From the NCBI GenBank assembly GCA_036558305.1, contig DATBFX010000490.1, positions 1 through 15,612 of the forward strand: DNA of 15,612 nucleotides, given 5' to 3'. The notes beneath the pieces were generated by a model. The model worked only from the letters and a program-made list of their open reading frames with translations. It was not told the origin of the DNA and ran no database searches. Each line of letters begins with the position of its first letter. Positions within the stretch are counted from its first letter, which is position 1. Source of the stretch: DATBFX01 sp036558305 (GTDB taxonomy: Bacteria > Chloroflexota > Chloroflexia > Thermomicrobiales > UBA6265). Of the stretch, positions 1 to 6,084 are shown piece after piece. The position numbers and the translations under genes are program-made.

Positions 1-5
1 CCTCC

Positions 6-209
6 TCACCGCGCCCCCGACGGTTCGAAACCGGGGCGGGCCTCCGTCGCGAGCCTCCGGGCGGCTTCGAACTCGCGGCGCCGACGCCAGAGCAGGCTTT
101 CGGCCAGGCCGCGCTCGCGGCACAGTTGGGCCGGTCGCTTCTCGCCGCTGCACAGTTGCCGCGTCAGGTCGGGATTGTGTACCCGCGTGAACACCCGCCC
201 GCGTGCCAT
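6..209 (-). CDS. IS3-type transposase OrfA fragment (HTH part)
   Basis: Short reading frame of 67 residues starting at ATG with a good GGAGG ribosome site 6 nt upstream on the minus strand. Residues 13-50 (LTRQLCSGEKRPAQLCRERG, then LAESLLWRRRREFEA) look like the helix-turn-helix start of IS3/IS911-family OrfA proteins, which bind the ends of the element. Complete OrfA proteins are usually about 90-100 residues. Here the similarity stops around residue 50 and an arginine-rich tail runs to a stop, so it is truncated or frameshifted. A catalytic OrfB would have to lie left of position 1 and cannot be seen. A 12-bp palindrome (221-232) sits just before the ribosome site. I found no convincing terminal inverted repeat between here and the tRNA. 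An alternative is a lone HTH protein. Confidence 0.55.
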   Translation of the reverse strand: MARGRVFTRVHNPDLTRQLCSGEKRPAQLCRERGLAESLLWRRRREFEAARRLATEARPGFEPSGAR

Positions 210-339
210 CGTCGTCCTCCTCGCCGCGGCGAGTCTACTGCCGCCGCTTCAAGGGATACTTTGCTCAGCAGTCCGGGAAACGGGGAACAGGCCAAACGAC
301 GTTCGTCATCAAATGGTGACCACATGCCCCGCGACGACG

Positions 340-366
340 AATCCCGGACTCTGATGGACCGGGATT
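340..366. other. inverted repeat downstream of tRNA-Gly (possible weak terminator)
   Basis: AATCCCGG at 340-347 and CCGGGATT at 359-366 form a perfect 8-bp stem with an 11-nt loop. It lies 28 nt past the 3' end of tRNA-Gly. Read on the minus strand it has no U-tract. Read on the plus strand it is followed by a short T run. It may end the tRNA transcript or mark an edge of the insertion-sequence remnant; the sequence does not decide. Confidence 0.35.
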
Positions 367-393
367 TTCGCCTATCTCTGCGGTTTTTCGGGG

Positions 394-466
394 AGCGGGT
401 GATGGGACTCGAACCCACGACAACCTGCTTGGGAAGCAGGCACTCTACCAACTGAGTTACACCCGC
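394..466 (-). tRNA. tRNA-Gly (anticodon CCC)
   Basis: A full cloverleaf is visible on the minus strand. The acceptor stem GCGGGTG pairs with CACCCGC, the D stem ACTC with GAGT, and the anticodon stem CCTGC with GCAGG around the loop TTCCCAA (anticodon CCC). The T arm GTGGG-TTCGAGT-CCCAT closes with one G-U pair. The discriminator base is T. The next bases are CCC, so the 3' CCA is not encoded and must be added by nucleotidyltransferase. It reads GGG codons. A promoter lies directly upstream at 484-513. Confidence 0.97.
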
Positions 467-483
467 ACACTGCAACTTGCGAC

Positions 484-513
484 AGTCTAGCACCTCGCAA
501 GACGTTCGTCCAA
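484..513 (-). promoter_or_regulatory. sigma70-like promoter of tRNA-Gly
   Basis: On the minus strand TTGGAC (508-513) and TAGACT (484-489) are separated by 18 bp. The -10 box ends 17 nt before the mature tRNA 5' end, leaving a leader of about 10 nt. Confidence 0.7.
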
Positions 514-551
514 CAAACGTTCAGGTTCGGGGGTGCCGGGTGCCGCCGTCT

Positions 552-581
552 TTGACGGAGCCGGCACGCCCAACGTATACT
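552..581 (+). promoter_or_regulatory. sigma70-like promoter of tRNA-Ala
   Basis: TTGACG (552-557), an 18-bp spacer, then TATACT (576-581). Both boxes differ from consensus by one base. The predicted start is about 588, some 9 nt before the mature tRNA-Ala. It is divergent from the tRNA-Gly promoter, with the two -35 boxes about 40 bp apart. Confidence 0.78.
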
Positions 582-596
582 CGCACCGAAGCCAGT

Positions 597-672
<76 letters not shown>

Positions 673-683
673 CTCGCTCGACG

Positions 684-707
684 ACCCGGCCGCCCGGCCG
701 GGTTTTT
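684..707 (+). terminator. intrinsic terminator of tRNA-Ala
   Basis: ACCCGGCC (684-691) and GGCCGGGT (696-703) form a GC-rich 8-bp stem with a 4-nt loop. The stem runs straight into five T residues (703-707). Confidence 0.88.
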
Positions 708-744
708 CGTTGGCTCACCAATCCATTGCAACGTTCGCCAAGCA

Positions 745-775
745 ACAAAGACGGGGCAGCCGAAGCCGTCCCGTC
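745..775 (-). terminator. probable terminator of ftsH
   Basis: On the minus strand, about 30 nt past the ftsH stop, GACGGG pairs with CCCGTC and an inner CGGC pairs with GCTG across a TTCG tetraloop, with one A-C mismatch between the two helices. Only three T residues follow, so termination may be partial. Confidence 0.6.
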
Positions 776-805
776 GCCCGATTCCTCGATTTTGTCTGGA
801 AAGCC

Positions 806-2779
806 CTATCCTGCTGGTTGTGGTCGCAGGTGGCCCGGCGCACTCGGCGGCGACTCGCGCTCCTGGCGCTCCACCTTCCGCTGATCGGTCGCCGCCGCCA
901 ACTGCTCGGGCACCCGCAACGCCGGTCGCCCCGTCGGCGGTCCGACCAGATCCGGTTTCGGCCGTGGCGAATCGAAGAGCGCCTCCAACTCGTCGCCCTC
1001 GATCGTCTCTTCTTGCACCAGCAACCTGGCGATCGCCTCAAGCTTGTCGAACTCGGCCGTCAGTACCGTTTTCGCCCGCTCGTGGGCGGCGTCGATCAGC
1101 TCGCGGATCTCGCGATCGATCTGGAAGGCGACCTCGTCGCTGTAGTTCCGCTGCTCGCTGATCTCGCGACCGAGGAACACCAACTCGTCTTTCTTGCCGA
1201 ACGCGAGCGGTCCGAGTGTTTTGCTCATCCCGAACTCGGTCACCATCCGCCGGGCAATCATCGTCGCCCGCTCGATGTCGTTCGCGGCGCCGGTCGATTG
1301 CTCCTCGAAGACCATCATCTCGGCGACCTGGCCGGCCATGAAGACCGCCAGTTCGTCCTCGAATTGCTTTTTGGTCTTGAACAAGCGGTCCTCGTCCGGC
1401 ACGACCCGCGTGTACCCGCCCATCATCCCGCGGGCGACGATCGAGACCTTGCGGACCGGGTCGGAATTCGGCAGCATCCGCGCCACCAGCGCGTGCCCGG
1501 CCTCGTGGTACGCCGTCATCATCCGTTCGCGGTCGGAGATGACCCGGCTCTTGCGCTGCGGCCCGGCGATCACGCGGTCGATCGCCTCGGTCAACTCGTC
1601 TCGGCCCACCGTCTTCTTGTTGCGGCGGGCGGCCAGGATTGCCGCCTCGTTGACGAGGTTTTCCAGATCGGCGCCGGAGAAGCCGGGTGTCTGCCGCGCC
1701 AGGTTCTCGACCGAAACCTCGTCTTCCAGCGGTTTGCCGCGGGCATGGACGTCGAGGATCGCGCGCCGGCCCTGGATGTCGGGGCGATCGAGGATGACCT
1801 GGCGATCGAAGCGGCCGGGTCGCAGCAACGCCGGATCGAGCACGTCGGGTCGGTTGGTCGCCGCGATCACGATCACGTTCGTGCTGCTGTCGAACCCGTC
1901 CATCTCGACCAGGATCTGGTTCAACGTCTGCTCGCGCTCGTCGTGGCTACCGCCGAGACCGGCACCGCGTTGGCGACCGACCGCGTCGATCTCGTCGACG
2001 AAGACGATGCATGGCGCGCTCTTCTTCGCTTGATCGAAGAGGTCGCGCACCCGGCTGGCGCCGACGCCGACGAACATCTCGACGAATTCCGAACCCGAGA
2101 TGCTGAAGAACGGCACCCCCGCCTCACCGGCGACCGCGCGCGACAGCAGCGTCTTCCCGGTGCCCGGCGGCCCCACCAGGAGGACGCCGCGCGGGATGCG
2201 GGCGCCGAGCGCCTGGAATTTGTCCGGGTATTTCAAGAATTCGACGACTTCGACGAGTTCCTCCTTCGCCTCGTCGACGCCGGCGACGTCGGCGAAGGTG
2301 ACCGTCGGTTTGTTCCCGGTGAAGAGCCGGGCCCGGCTCTTCCCGAAGGAGATCGCCTGGTTGTTGCTCCCCTGCGCCTGCCGCATCATGAAGACGAAGA
2401 TGGCGATCAAGAAGAGGGTCGGTAACAAGAAGCCGACCGCGCCCAACCAGTTGCCCCACCGGCTTGCCGGTTTGATGTCGACCTTCACCTCGTTTGGGTC
2501 GATCCCGTAGGCGGTGAGCATGTCGACGATGCTGGTGTCGCTCGGGAGGATGGTCTTGGCGGTGGCCGTGTCGTCGTTGTACTCGACTTTGACGGTGCGG
2601 CTGTCTTCGTTCTGGGTCAGACTCCTGACCTTGCCCGCCTTGATTTCGGTCGCAACCGTTCCGAAGTCTTTCCGGTGCGTGGACCCGTCGTTGTTGACCA
2701 CGATGAACCAGAGCGCGATGACCGCGACGATCAAGATGATCCAGACCACGCTGCTACGAAGCCGCTTCAGATCACCCAT
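806..2779 (-). CDS. ftsH: FtsH ATP-dependent zinc metalloprotease
   Basis: Membrane-anchored AAA+ protease that degrades misfolded membrane proteins and short-lived cytosolic proteins; it works as a hexamer. I start at ATG 2779 (657 aa) because GGGAGG lies 7 nt upstream; an earlier in-frame start 14 codons upstream has no such site. Transmembrane helix 1 is at about 11-28, then an external domain, then helix 2 at about 111-133. The AAA domain has Walker A GPPGTGKT (203-210), the pore loop MFVGVGA (235-241), Walker B IVFVDEID (258-265) and an arginine-finger region ending RPGRFDR (about 320-326). The protease site HEAGH (425-429) supplies two zinc ligands, and D501 in GAANDIERAT is the likely third. 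All key residues are present. The tail after about residue 605 is Pro/Arg-rich and variable. It is last in the tilS-hpt-ftsH group, an order also known from Bacillus. Confidence 0.98.
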   Translation of the reverse strand: MGDLKRLRSSVVWIILIVAVIALWFIVVNNDGSTHRKDFGTVATEIKAGKVRSLTQNEDSRTVKVEYNDDTATAKTILPSDTSIVDMLTAYGIDPNEVKVDIKPASRWGNWLGAVGFLLPTLFLIAIFVFMMRQAQGSNNQAISFGKSRARLFTGNKPTVTFADVAGVDEAKEELVEVVEFLKYPDKFQALGARIPRGVLLVGPPGTGKTLLSRAVAGEAGVPFFSISGSEFVEMFVGVGASRVRDLFDQAKKSAPCIVFVDEIDAVGRQRGAGLGGSHDEREQTLNQILVEMDGFDSSTNVIVIAATNRPDVLDPALLRPGRFDRQVILDRPDIQGRRAILDVHARGKPLEDEVSVENLARQTPGFSGADLENLVNEAAILAARRNKKTVGRDELTEAIDRVIAGPQRKSRVISDRERMMTAYHEAGHALVARMLPNSDPVRKVSIVARGMMGGYTRVVPDEDRLFKTKKQFEDELAVFMAGQVAEMMVFEEQSTGAANDIERATMIARRMVTEFGMSKTLGPLAFGKKDELVFLGREISEQRNYSDEVAFQIDREIRELIDAAHERAKTVLTAEFDKLEAIARLLVQEETIEGDELEALFDSPRPKPDLVGPPTGRPALRVPEQLAAATDQRKVERQERESPPSAPGHLRPQPAG

Positions 2780-2849
2780 TGAGGAACCTCCCGCCAGCCT
2801 GGCATCCCGGCAAGTGCGCACGAAACCCAGGATCGGCTGGCGCCCGCAG

Positions 2850-2858
2850 AGTATACCA
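2850..2858 (-). promoter_or_regulatory. extended -10 promoter before ftsH
   Basis: On the minus strand TGG is followed directly by TATACT, an extended -10 element. It lies in the 86-bp hpt-ftsH gap, about 70 nt before the ftsH start. No good -35 box is present. It could give ftsH expression independent of tilS-hpt. Confidence 0.55.
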
Positions 2859-2865
2859 TCGGCCC

Positions 2866-3426
2866 TCAGGCGCCCGAGATGACCCGTTCGTCCAACACCG
2901 CCACGTAAGGGAGGTTGCGGTACCGGCCGGCGTAGTCGAGCCCATACCCGACGACGAATTCGTCCGGAATCGAAAACCCAACCCGATCGACCTGTACCTC
3001 CGCCGCGCTCTCCTTCTCTTTCCTGAGCAGCGCCACGACCCTGATGTCGGTCGGGTTCCGCCGCCGCAGAACGTCGAGCAGATACTGCAACGTCAAGCCA
3101 CTGTCGACGATGTCCTCGACGACAAGCAACCGTCTTCCCTCGACGTCCTCGTTGAGATCCTTCAGGATCCGGACGACGCCCGAAGACTGGGTGCTCGCGC
3201 CGTAACTCGAAACCGCCATGAAGTCCAACGTCACCGGCACCGACATCGCGCGCATCAGATCAGTCATGAACGCGACGGCACCGGTCAAGACTCCGACCAT
3301 CAGTGGTGGGTCGTCTCGATAGACATCGTCCAATTCGCGCGCCAGCTCACGCACCTTCTCCTGGATTTCGTCCTCGGAGATCATGACGCGGGCGATCCCC
3401 CTCGCCTTCGCTTGCTCCGTCGTCAC
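2866..3426 (-). CDS. hpt: hypoxanthine phosphoribosyltransferase
   Basis: Purine salvage enzyme joining hypoxanthine (and usually guanine) to PRPP to give IMP or GMP in the cytosol. It is 186 aa, a normal length. The PRPP-binding signature LLVVEDIVDSGLTL is at about 100-113, with the adjacent acidic pair ED. The VLTGAVAFMTDL loop (46-57) binds pyrophosphate, SSYG (73-76) is in the flexible loop, and the C-terminal DEFVVGYGLDYAGRYRNLPY (about 155-174) is typical of bacterial Hpt. The start is GTG with GGGAGG 5 nt upstream; its first base pairs overlap the tilS stop (GTGA), which implies translational coupling. An internal ATG at codon 16 is a less likely start. Linkage to tilS and ftsH is a conserved bacterial arrangement. 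Confidence 0.97.
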   Translation of the reverse strand: MTTEQAKARGIARVMISEDEIQEKVRELARELDDVYRDDPPLMVGVLTGAVAFMTDLMRAMSVPVTLDFMAVSSYGASTQSSGVVRILKDLNEDVEGRRLLVVEDIVDSGLTLQYLLDVLRRRNPTDIRVVALLRKEKESAAEVQVDRVGFSIPDEFVVGYGLDYAGRYRNLPYVAVLDERVISGA

Positions 3427-4484
3427 CTGGCCTCCCTGCCTTCACCAGCCAACTCGACATCCCGATTTCCGCGCGCAGACGGACCTTGCACCGAAAGCGT
3501 ACCGCCCTCGACGACGACGGACCATCCGCCGCCGACTTCGATGCGGCACCCACGACGCGGCCGTTCGATCGCCTCGAGTACCGCGTCGATCCGTTCCAGG
3601 GTCACCTCGGTGGAAACCCGGCACCCGTGCAGCCACGCGAGCACCACTCGCCGGCGGACTGCCAGTCGTTCGTTCCGCAACGCCTGGATCGCGAGCGTCG
3701 AGTCGGGCCCCGTCGTCCGGGCGAGTGCCGATGCGGCCACCGATTCGATCAGATCGTCTTCGGCGCTCGCGATGCGCGCGTAGCGCGCGAGCGCCGCGTC
3801 CGCGCCCGGACTGATCATCCGCAAGAGCGGCAGCACCTCGTTTCGAATGCGGTTTCGGCGGAATCGGAGGTCGTCGTTCGACGCGTCTTCGACAGGCGTC
3901 AGCCCGGTTGCTTTCGCGTAGTCGCGAACCGTCGCGCGGGGCTCGGCCAGCAGCGGGCGCCAGAGGTCGAACGTCCTGGACTCGGTCTCGCCGAGCGGTT
4001 CCCACCAGGGAACGGTCATCTGGGTCAATTCCGACATACCGCAGGCGCCGTTGAGACCGGCACCGCGGAGGAGATGCAAGAGGACCGTCTCCGCCTGGTC
4101 CTCCTGGTGGTGGGCGGTGGCCACGATCGACGAACCGTTGGCCTCGGCGCTCCGGGCCAGCGCGACATATCGCGCGCGCCTGGCCGCTTCCTCGACACCG
4201 ACGCCGGGATGAATCGTCAGCACGGGCGCTGAAACCCGTTCCAAAACGAATTTCGACCCCAGGTCTGTCGCGAGTTGCCCGCAGCCGGCGGCGTCCTTCG
4301 CCGAATCGGGACGGAGTCCGTGGTCGACGTGGACCAGCACCACCTCGATCGCGCCGATCGGCGCCACGCGAGCCAACACGGCGGCCAGGGCCAACGAATC
4401 GGCGCCACCGGAGAAGCCGACCGTGACGACGGCACCGGCCGGCGGTCCGAGGAGCTTCAGGCGCGCCAGGACTCGCTGTTCCAA
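3423..4484 (-). CDS. tilS: tRNA(Ile)-lysidine synthase TilS
   Basis: Converts C34 of the CAU-anticodon isoleucine tRNA to lysidine with ATP and lysine, so that it reads AUA rather than AUG. The N-type ATP-pyrophosphatase loop SGGADS is at 25-30. HVDHGLRPDS (52-61), TAHHQEDQAETVLLHLLRG (123-141) and the later EDASNDDLRFRRNRIRNEVL (about 199-218) are all TilS signatures. The open frame continues upstream into the tRNA gene, so a start there is unlikely. The only reasonable in-frame start is TTG 4484, giving 353 aa and the usual short lead to the P-loop, but it has no clear ribosome site. A C8 run lies 20 nt upstream of it. The stop overlaps the hpt start by GTGA. The product is certain in family; the 5' end is not. 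Confidence 0.93.
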   Translation of the reverse strand: MEQRVLARLKLLGPPAGAVVTVGFSGGADSLALAAVLARVAPIGAIEVVLVHVDHGLRPDSAKDAAGCGQLATDLGSKFVLERVSAPVLTIHPGVGVEEAARRARYVALARSAEANGSSIVATAHHQEDQAETVLLHLLRGAGLNGACGMSELTQMTVPWWEPLGETESRTFDLWRPLLAEPRATVRDYAKATGLTPVEDASNDDLRFRRNRIRNEVLPLLRMISPGADAALARYARIASAEDDLIESVAASALARTTGPDSTLAIQALRNERLAVRRRVVLAWLHGCRVSTEVTLERIDAVLEAIERPRRGCRIEVGGGWSVVVEGGTLSVQGPSARGNRDVELAGEGREAR

Positions 4485-4573
4485 CCCGACGTGGTTGTGA
4501 GGGAGGGGGGGGAGGTCCGGCAGGGTCGTTTCCAGCGGTTGAGGGGACGGACCAATCGGCGAACACGGATCGG

Positions 4574-4645
4574 TGCCGACGGGTGGACTCGAACCACCGG
4601 CCAAGGGCTTATGAGTCCCTTGCTCTGCCTCTGAGCTACGTCGGC
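4574..4645 (-). tRNA. tRNA with anticodon CAU, probably elongator tRNA-Met
   Basis: Minus-strand cloverleaf of 72 nt. The acceptor stem is GCCGACG/CGTCGGC and the D arm GCTC/GAGC has a short loop. The anticodon stem AGGGA/GCCCT has one A-G mismatch at its base and encloses CTCATAA. The T arm is GGTGG-TTCGAGT-CCACC and the discriminator is A. The paired 1-72 position excludes an initiator tRNA. The CAU anticodon could also be tRNA-Ile2. The acceptor has G4 and A5 rather than the C4-G69 and C5-G68 pairs used by E. coli TilS, which favours Met. CCA is not encoded (CCG follows). It lies 89 nt ahead of tilS on the same strand with no terminator between. Confidence 0.93.
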
Positions 4646-4664
4646 CTCTTCAATTATCCGCGAG

Positions 4665-4694
4665 ATGGTACCAAGACTTGCCGCGGTCCGTCAA
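4665..4694 (-). promoter_or_regulatory. sigma70-like promoter of tRNA-Met and tilS-hpt-ftsH
   Basis: On the minus strand TTGACG (4689-4694) and TACCAT (4665-4670) are separated by 18 bp. The predicted start is about 12 nt before the tRNA 5' end. With no terminator after the tRNA, this promoter probably also transcribes tilS, hpt and ftsH. An AT-rich GATAAT at 4653-4658 is a second possible -10 but lacks a spaced -35. Confidence 0.68.
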
Positions 4695-4735
4695 ACCGGA
4701 TGGACGGTCGCGCCGGTCGATTCGGCCAGCCCGGA

Positions 4736-5680
4736 CTAACACGGCAACGTCGCAATCGCCAGATCGACGTGGTCGAGACTCCCGCCCAAGGCCGCGAAAC
4801 CGGCGGCCACGGTGTTACGGGCGAGGACCAGGGCGGTGACCGGACCCGTTCCACCCGGCACCGGGGTGATCGCCCCGGCGATGCCCAGGAGTCCCCGGTA
4901 GTCCGCGTCGCCCACGATCGCCCCGTCGACCACGTTGACGCCGAAGTCAAGCACGGTCGCGCCCGGTTTGACCATCTCCGCCGTGACCAGACCCGGACTG
5001 CCGGCGGCGACGCCGATCAGGTCGGCACGCCACACCTCGGCCGCGAGGTTGACGGTTTTGCGGTGGCAGACCGTGACCGTCGCGTCCCGTTGGGTCAACA
5101 ACGTCGCGAACGGACGACCGACCACGTTGCTCCGACCGATCACGACCGCGTGCGCCCCGGCGGTGCCGATCCCGTAGTGATCGAGCAGTTCCAGGCCGCC
5201 CTGGGGCGTGCTCGGGCGCAGCGAAGGTAGGCCGAGGCTGAGGCGGCCGGCGTTCGTCGGCGTGATGCCGTCGACGTCCTTGAGCGGCGATAGGTGCTCG
5301 TAGACAAGGGACAAAGGAAGGTGCGCCGGCAACGGCATCAAGACGAGGACACCGGTCACGAAGGGATCGGCACCGAGCTCGTGGAGTTCGCGCACCAACT
5401 CGGCCTCGCCGGTCGTTTCGGCCAGCGTCCGCGGCAGATGCTCGATCCCGACCCGGTTCATCGTGCGGTCGATGGAGAGGCGGTAGGCCCCGGCGGACGG
5501 GTGGTGTCCCACCATCACGGTGACGAGTCGTGGCAGGGGGCCGCCCGACGCTTGCAACGTCGCGATCGACGACTCGATCTCTGCCCTGAGGTTGGCCGCG
5601 AGCGGCGCGCCGCGGAGGACGCGCGTTTCATGGACCTGGCCGTTGCGGGCCGGTTCTCGCGACGACGGTTGACCTTCCAC
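4736..5680 (-). CDS. folD: FolD-family methylenetetrahydrofolate dehydrogenase, cyclohydrolase site altered
   Basis: FolD proteins oxidise 5,10-methylene-THF with NADP to methenyl-THF and hydrolyse that to 10-formyl-THF. I start at GTG 5680 (314 aa; usual length about 285-300). A GGAGG lies 14 nt upstream, rather far, and no better start exists before the conserved part at about residue 22. Recognisable landmarks are VGHHPSAGAY (57-66), MPLP (115-118), KDVDG (134-138), the Rossmann segment VVIGRSNVVGRP (179-190) and ITPVPGGTGPVT (271-282). At the position of the catalytic Lys of the YVxSK motif the sequence is YRLSI (Ile70), and the Gln of VQLPLP is Leu114. Both are tied to cyclohydrolase chemistry in studied FolD proteins. 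The Asp of KDVDG is kept. A dehydrogenase-only or diverged role is possible. The upstream in-frame extension to 5851 does not resemble FolD. The gene is monocistronic. Confidence 0.9.
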   Translation of the reverse strand: MEGQPSSREPARNGQVHETRVLRGAPLAANLRAEIESSIATLQASGGPLPRLVTVMVGHHPSAGAYRLSIDRTMNRVGIEHLPRTLAETTGEAELVRELHELGADPFVTGVLVLMPLPAHLPLSLVYEHLSPLKDVDGITPTNAGRLSLGLPSLRPSTPQGGLELLDHYGIGTAGAHAVVIGRSNVVGRPFATLLTQRDATVTVCHRKTVNLAAEVWRADLIGVAAGSPGLVTAEMVKPGATVLDFGVNVVDGAIVGDADYRGLLGIAGAITPVPGGTGPVTALVLARNTVAAGFAALGGSLDHVDLAIATLPC

Positions 5681-5714
5681 GTTCCTGCTGGTCGCCTCCG
5701 CAGCGGTGTCGAAA

Positions 5715-5728
5715 CGAACGATCGTTCG
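5715..5728. promoter_or_regulatory. LexA-box-like palindrome at the folD start region
   Basis: CGAACGATCGTTCG is a perfect 14-bp palindrome of the form GAAC-N4-GTTC, the core of LexA (SOS) boxes in Gram-positive bacteria. It lies 7 nt downstream of the folD -10 element, over the presumed transcription start, a classic repressor position. Another palindrome-binding regulator is equally possible from sequence alone. Confidence 0.5.
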
Positions 5729-5734
5729 CGCCGG

Positions 5735-5743
5735 AGTATAGCA
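5735..5743 (-). promoter_or_regulatory. extended -10 promoter of folD
   Basis: On the minus strand TGC is followed directly by TATACT. The element is 54 nt upstream of the GTG start. No recognisable -35 box is found at 15-19 bp spacing, consistent with an extended -10 promoter. Confidence 0.6.
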
Positions 5744-5931
5744 ACCGCAAGCATTGTCTGAGGCCGTAACACGGCGGAGAACCGAGATGCGGGATCGCCG
5801 CCACCCCGCGTGAGCGGCCACTGCCGCCGCGGTATCGACAGTAAACGCCATCGCGACTGTCTCTTAGGCGGCGACATCCCGGCCGTGTTCAGGTCGGTGT
5901 CGTTAATCTCGTCGAAAAACGATGCACGGTC

Positions 5932-5964
5932 GGCGCGGTGTGGACGGCGTGGACAGACCGCGCC
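5932..5964. repeat. inverted repeat upstream of the XRE promoter
   Basis: GGCGCGGT (5932-5939) and ACCGCGCC (5957-5964) are perfect inverted copies separated by 17 bp. The spacer carries GTGGAC twice. The repeat ends 6 bp before the -35 box of the XRE promoter, so it may be an operator or activator site. Confidence 0.45.
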
Positions 5965-5970
5965 TGGACC

Positions 5971-5999
5971 TTGACAGTACGGCAATCGGGTGCTACTAT
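5971..5999 (+). promoter_or_regulatory. strong sigma70-like promoter of the XRE gene
   Basis: Consensus -35 TTGACA (5971-5976), a 17-bp spacer and -10 TACTAT (5994-5999). This is the best promoter in the window. The predicted start is about 6006, giving a leader of about 79 nt. Confidence 0.85.
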
Positions 6000-6010
6000 C
6001 GTGTCAGGCA

Positions 6011-6028
6011 GTCACGAGCGGGCGTGAC
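6011..6028. repeat. inverted repeat in the XRE leader
   Basis: GTCACG (6011-6016) and CGTGAC (6023-6028) are inverted copies with a 6-bp spacer, a few bases after the predicted start. It fits either an operator for self-repression by the XRE protein or an RNA hairpin. Confidence 0.4.
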
Positions 6029-6084
6029 GCCTCGTCAAGCCGGCCACGCGGGATGACGGTCGGTCAAGGCAGCGGGAGTGCGAC

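Larger units (their letters stand above)
5681..6084. other. intergenic regulatory region between folD and the XRE gene
   Basis: About 400 bp separate these divergent genes and I see no coding region. It holds the folD -10 element and palindrome at the left end. At the right end are an inverted repeat, a near-consensus promoter and a second inverted repeat for the XRE gene. The middle part, about 5745-5930, shows nothing I can name. Confidence 0.6.

Noticed and set aside
4574..4645. tRNA-Ile2 (lysidine target) instead of tRNA-Met
   Set aside because: Attractive next to tilS, but the acceptor stem has G4 and A5 rather than the C4 and C5 recognised by E. coli TilS, and A5-C6-G7 matches elongator Met. 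Kept only as an open question.
5681..5851. N-terminal extension of FolD to an ATG at 5851
   Set aside because: It would run through the extended -10 element and the palindrome, and its residues do not resemble FolD. The GTG at 5680 gives a normal length.
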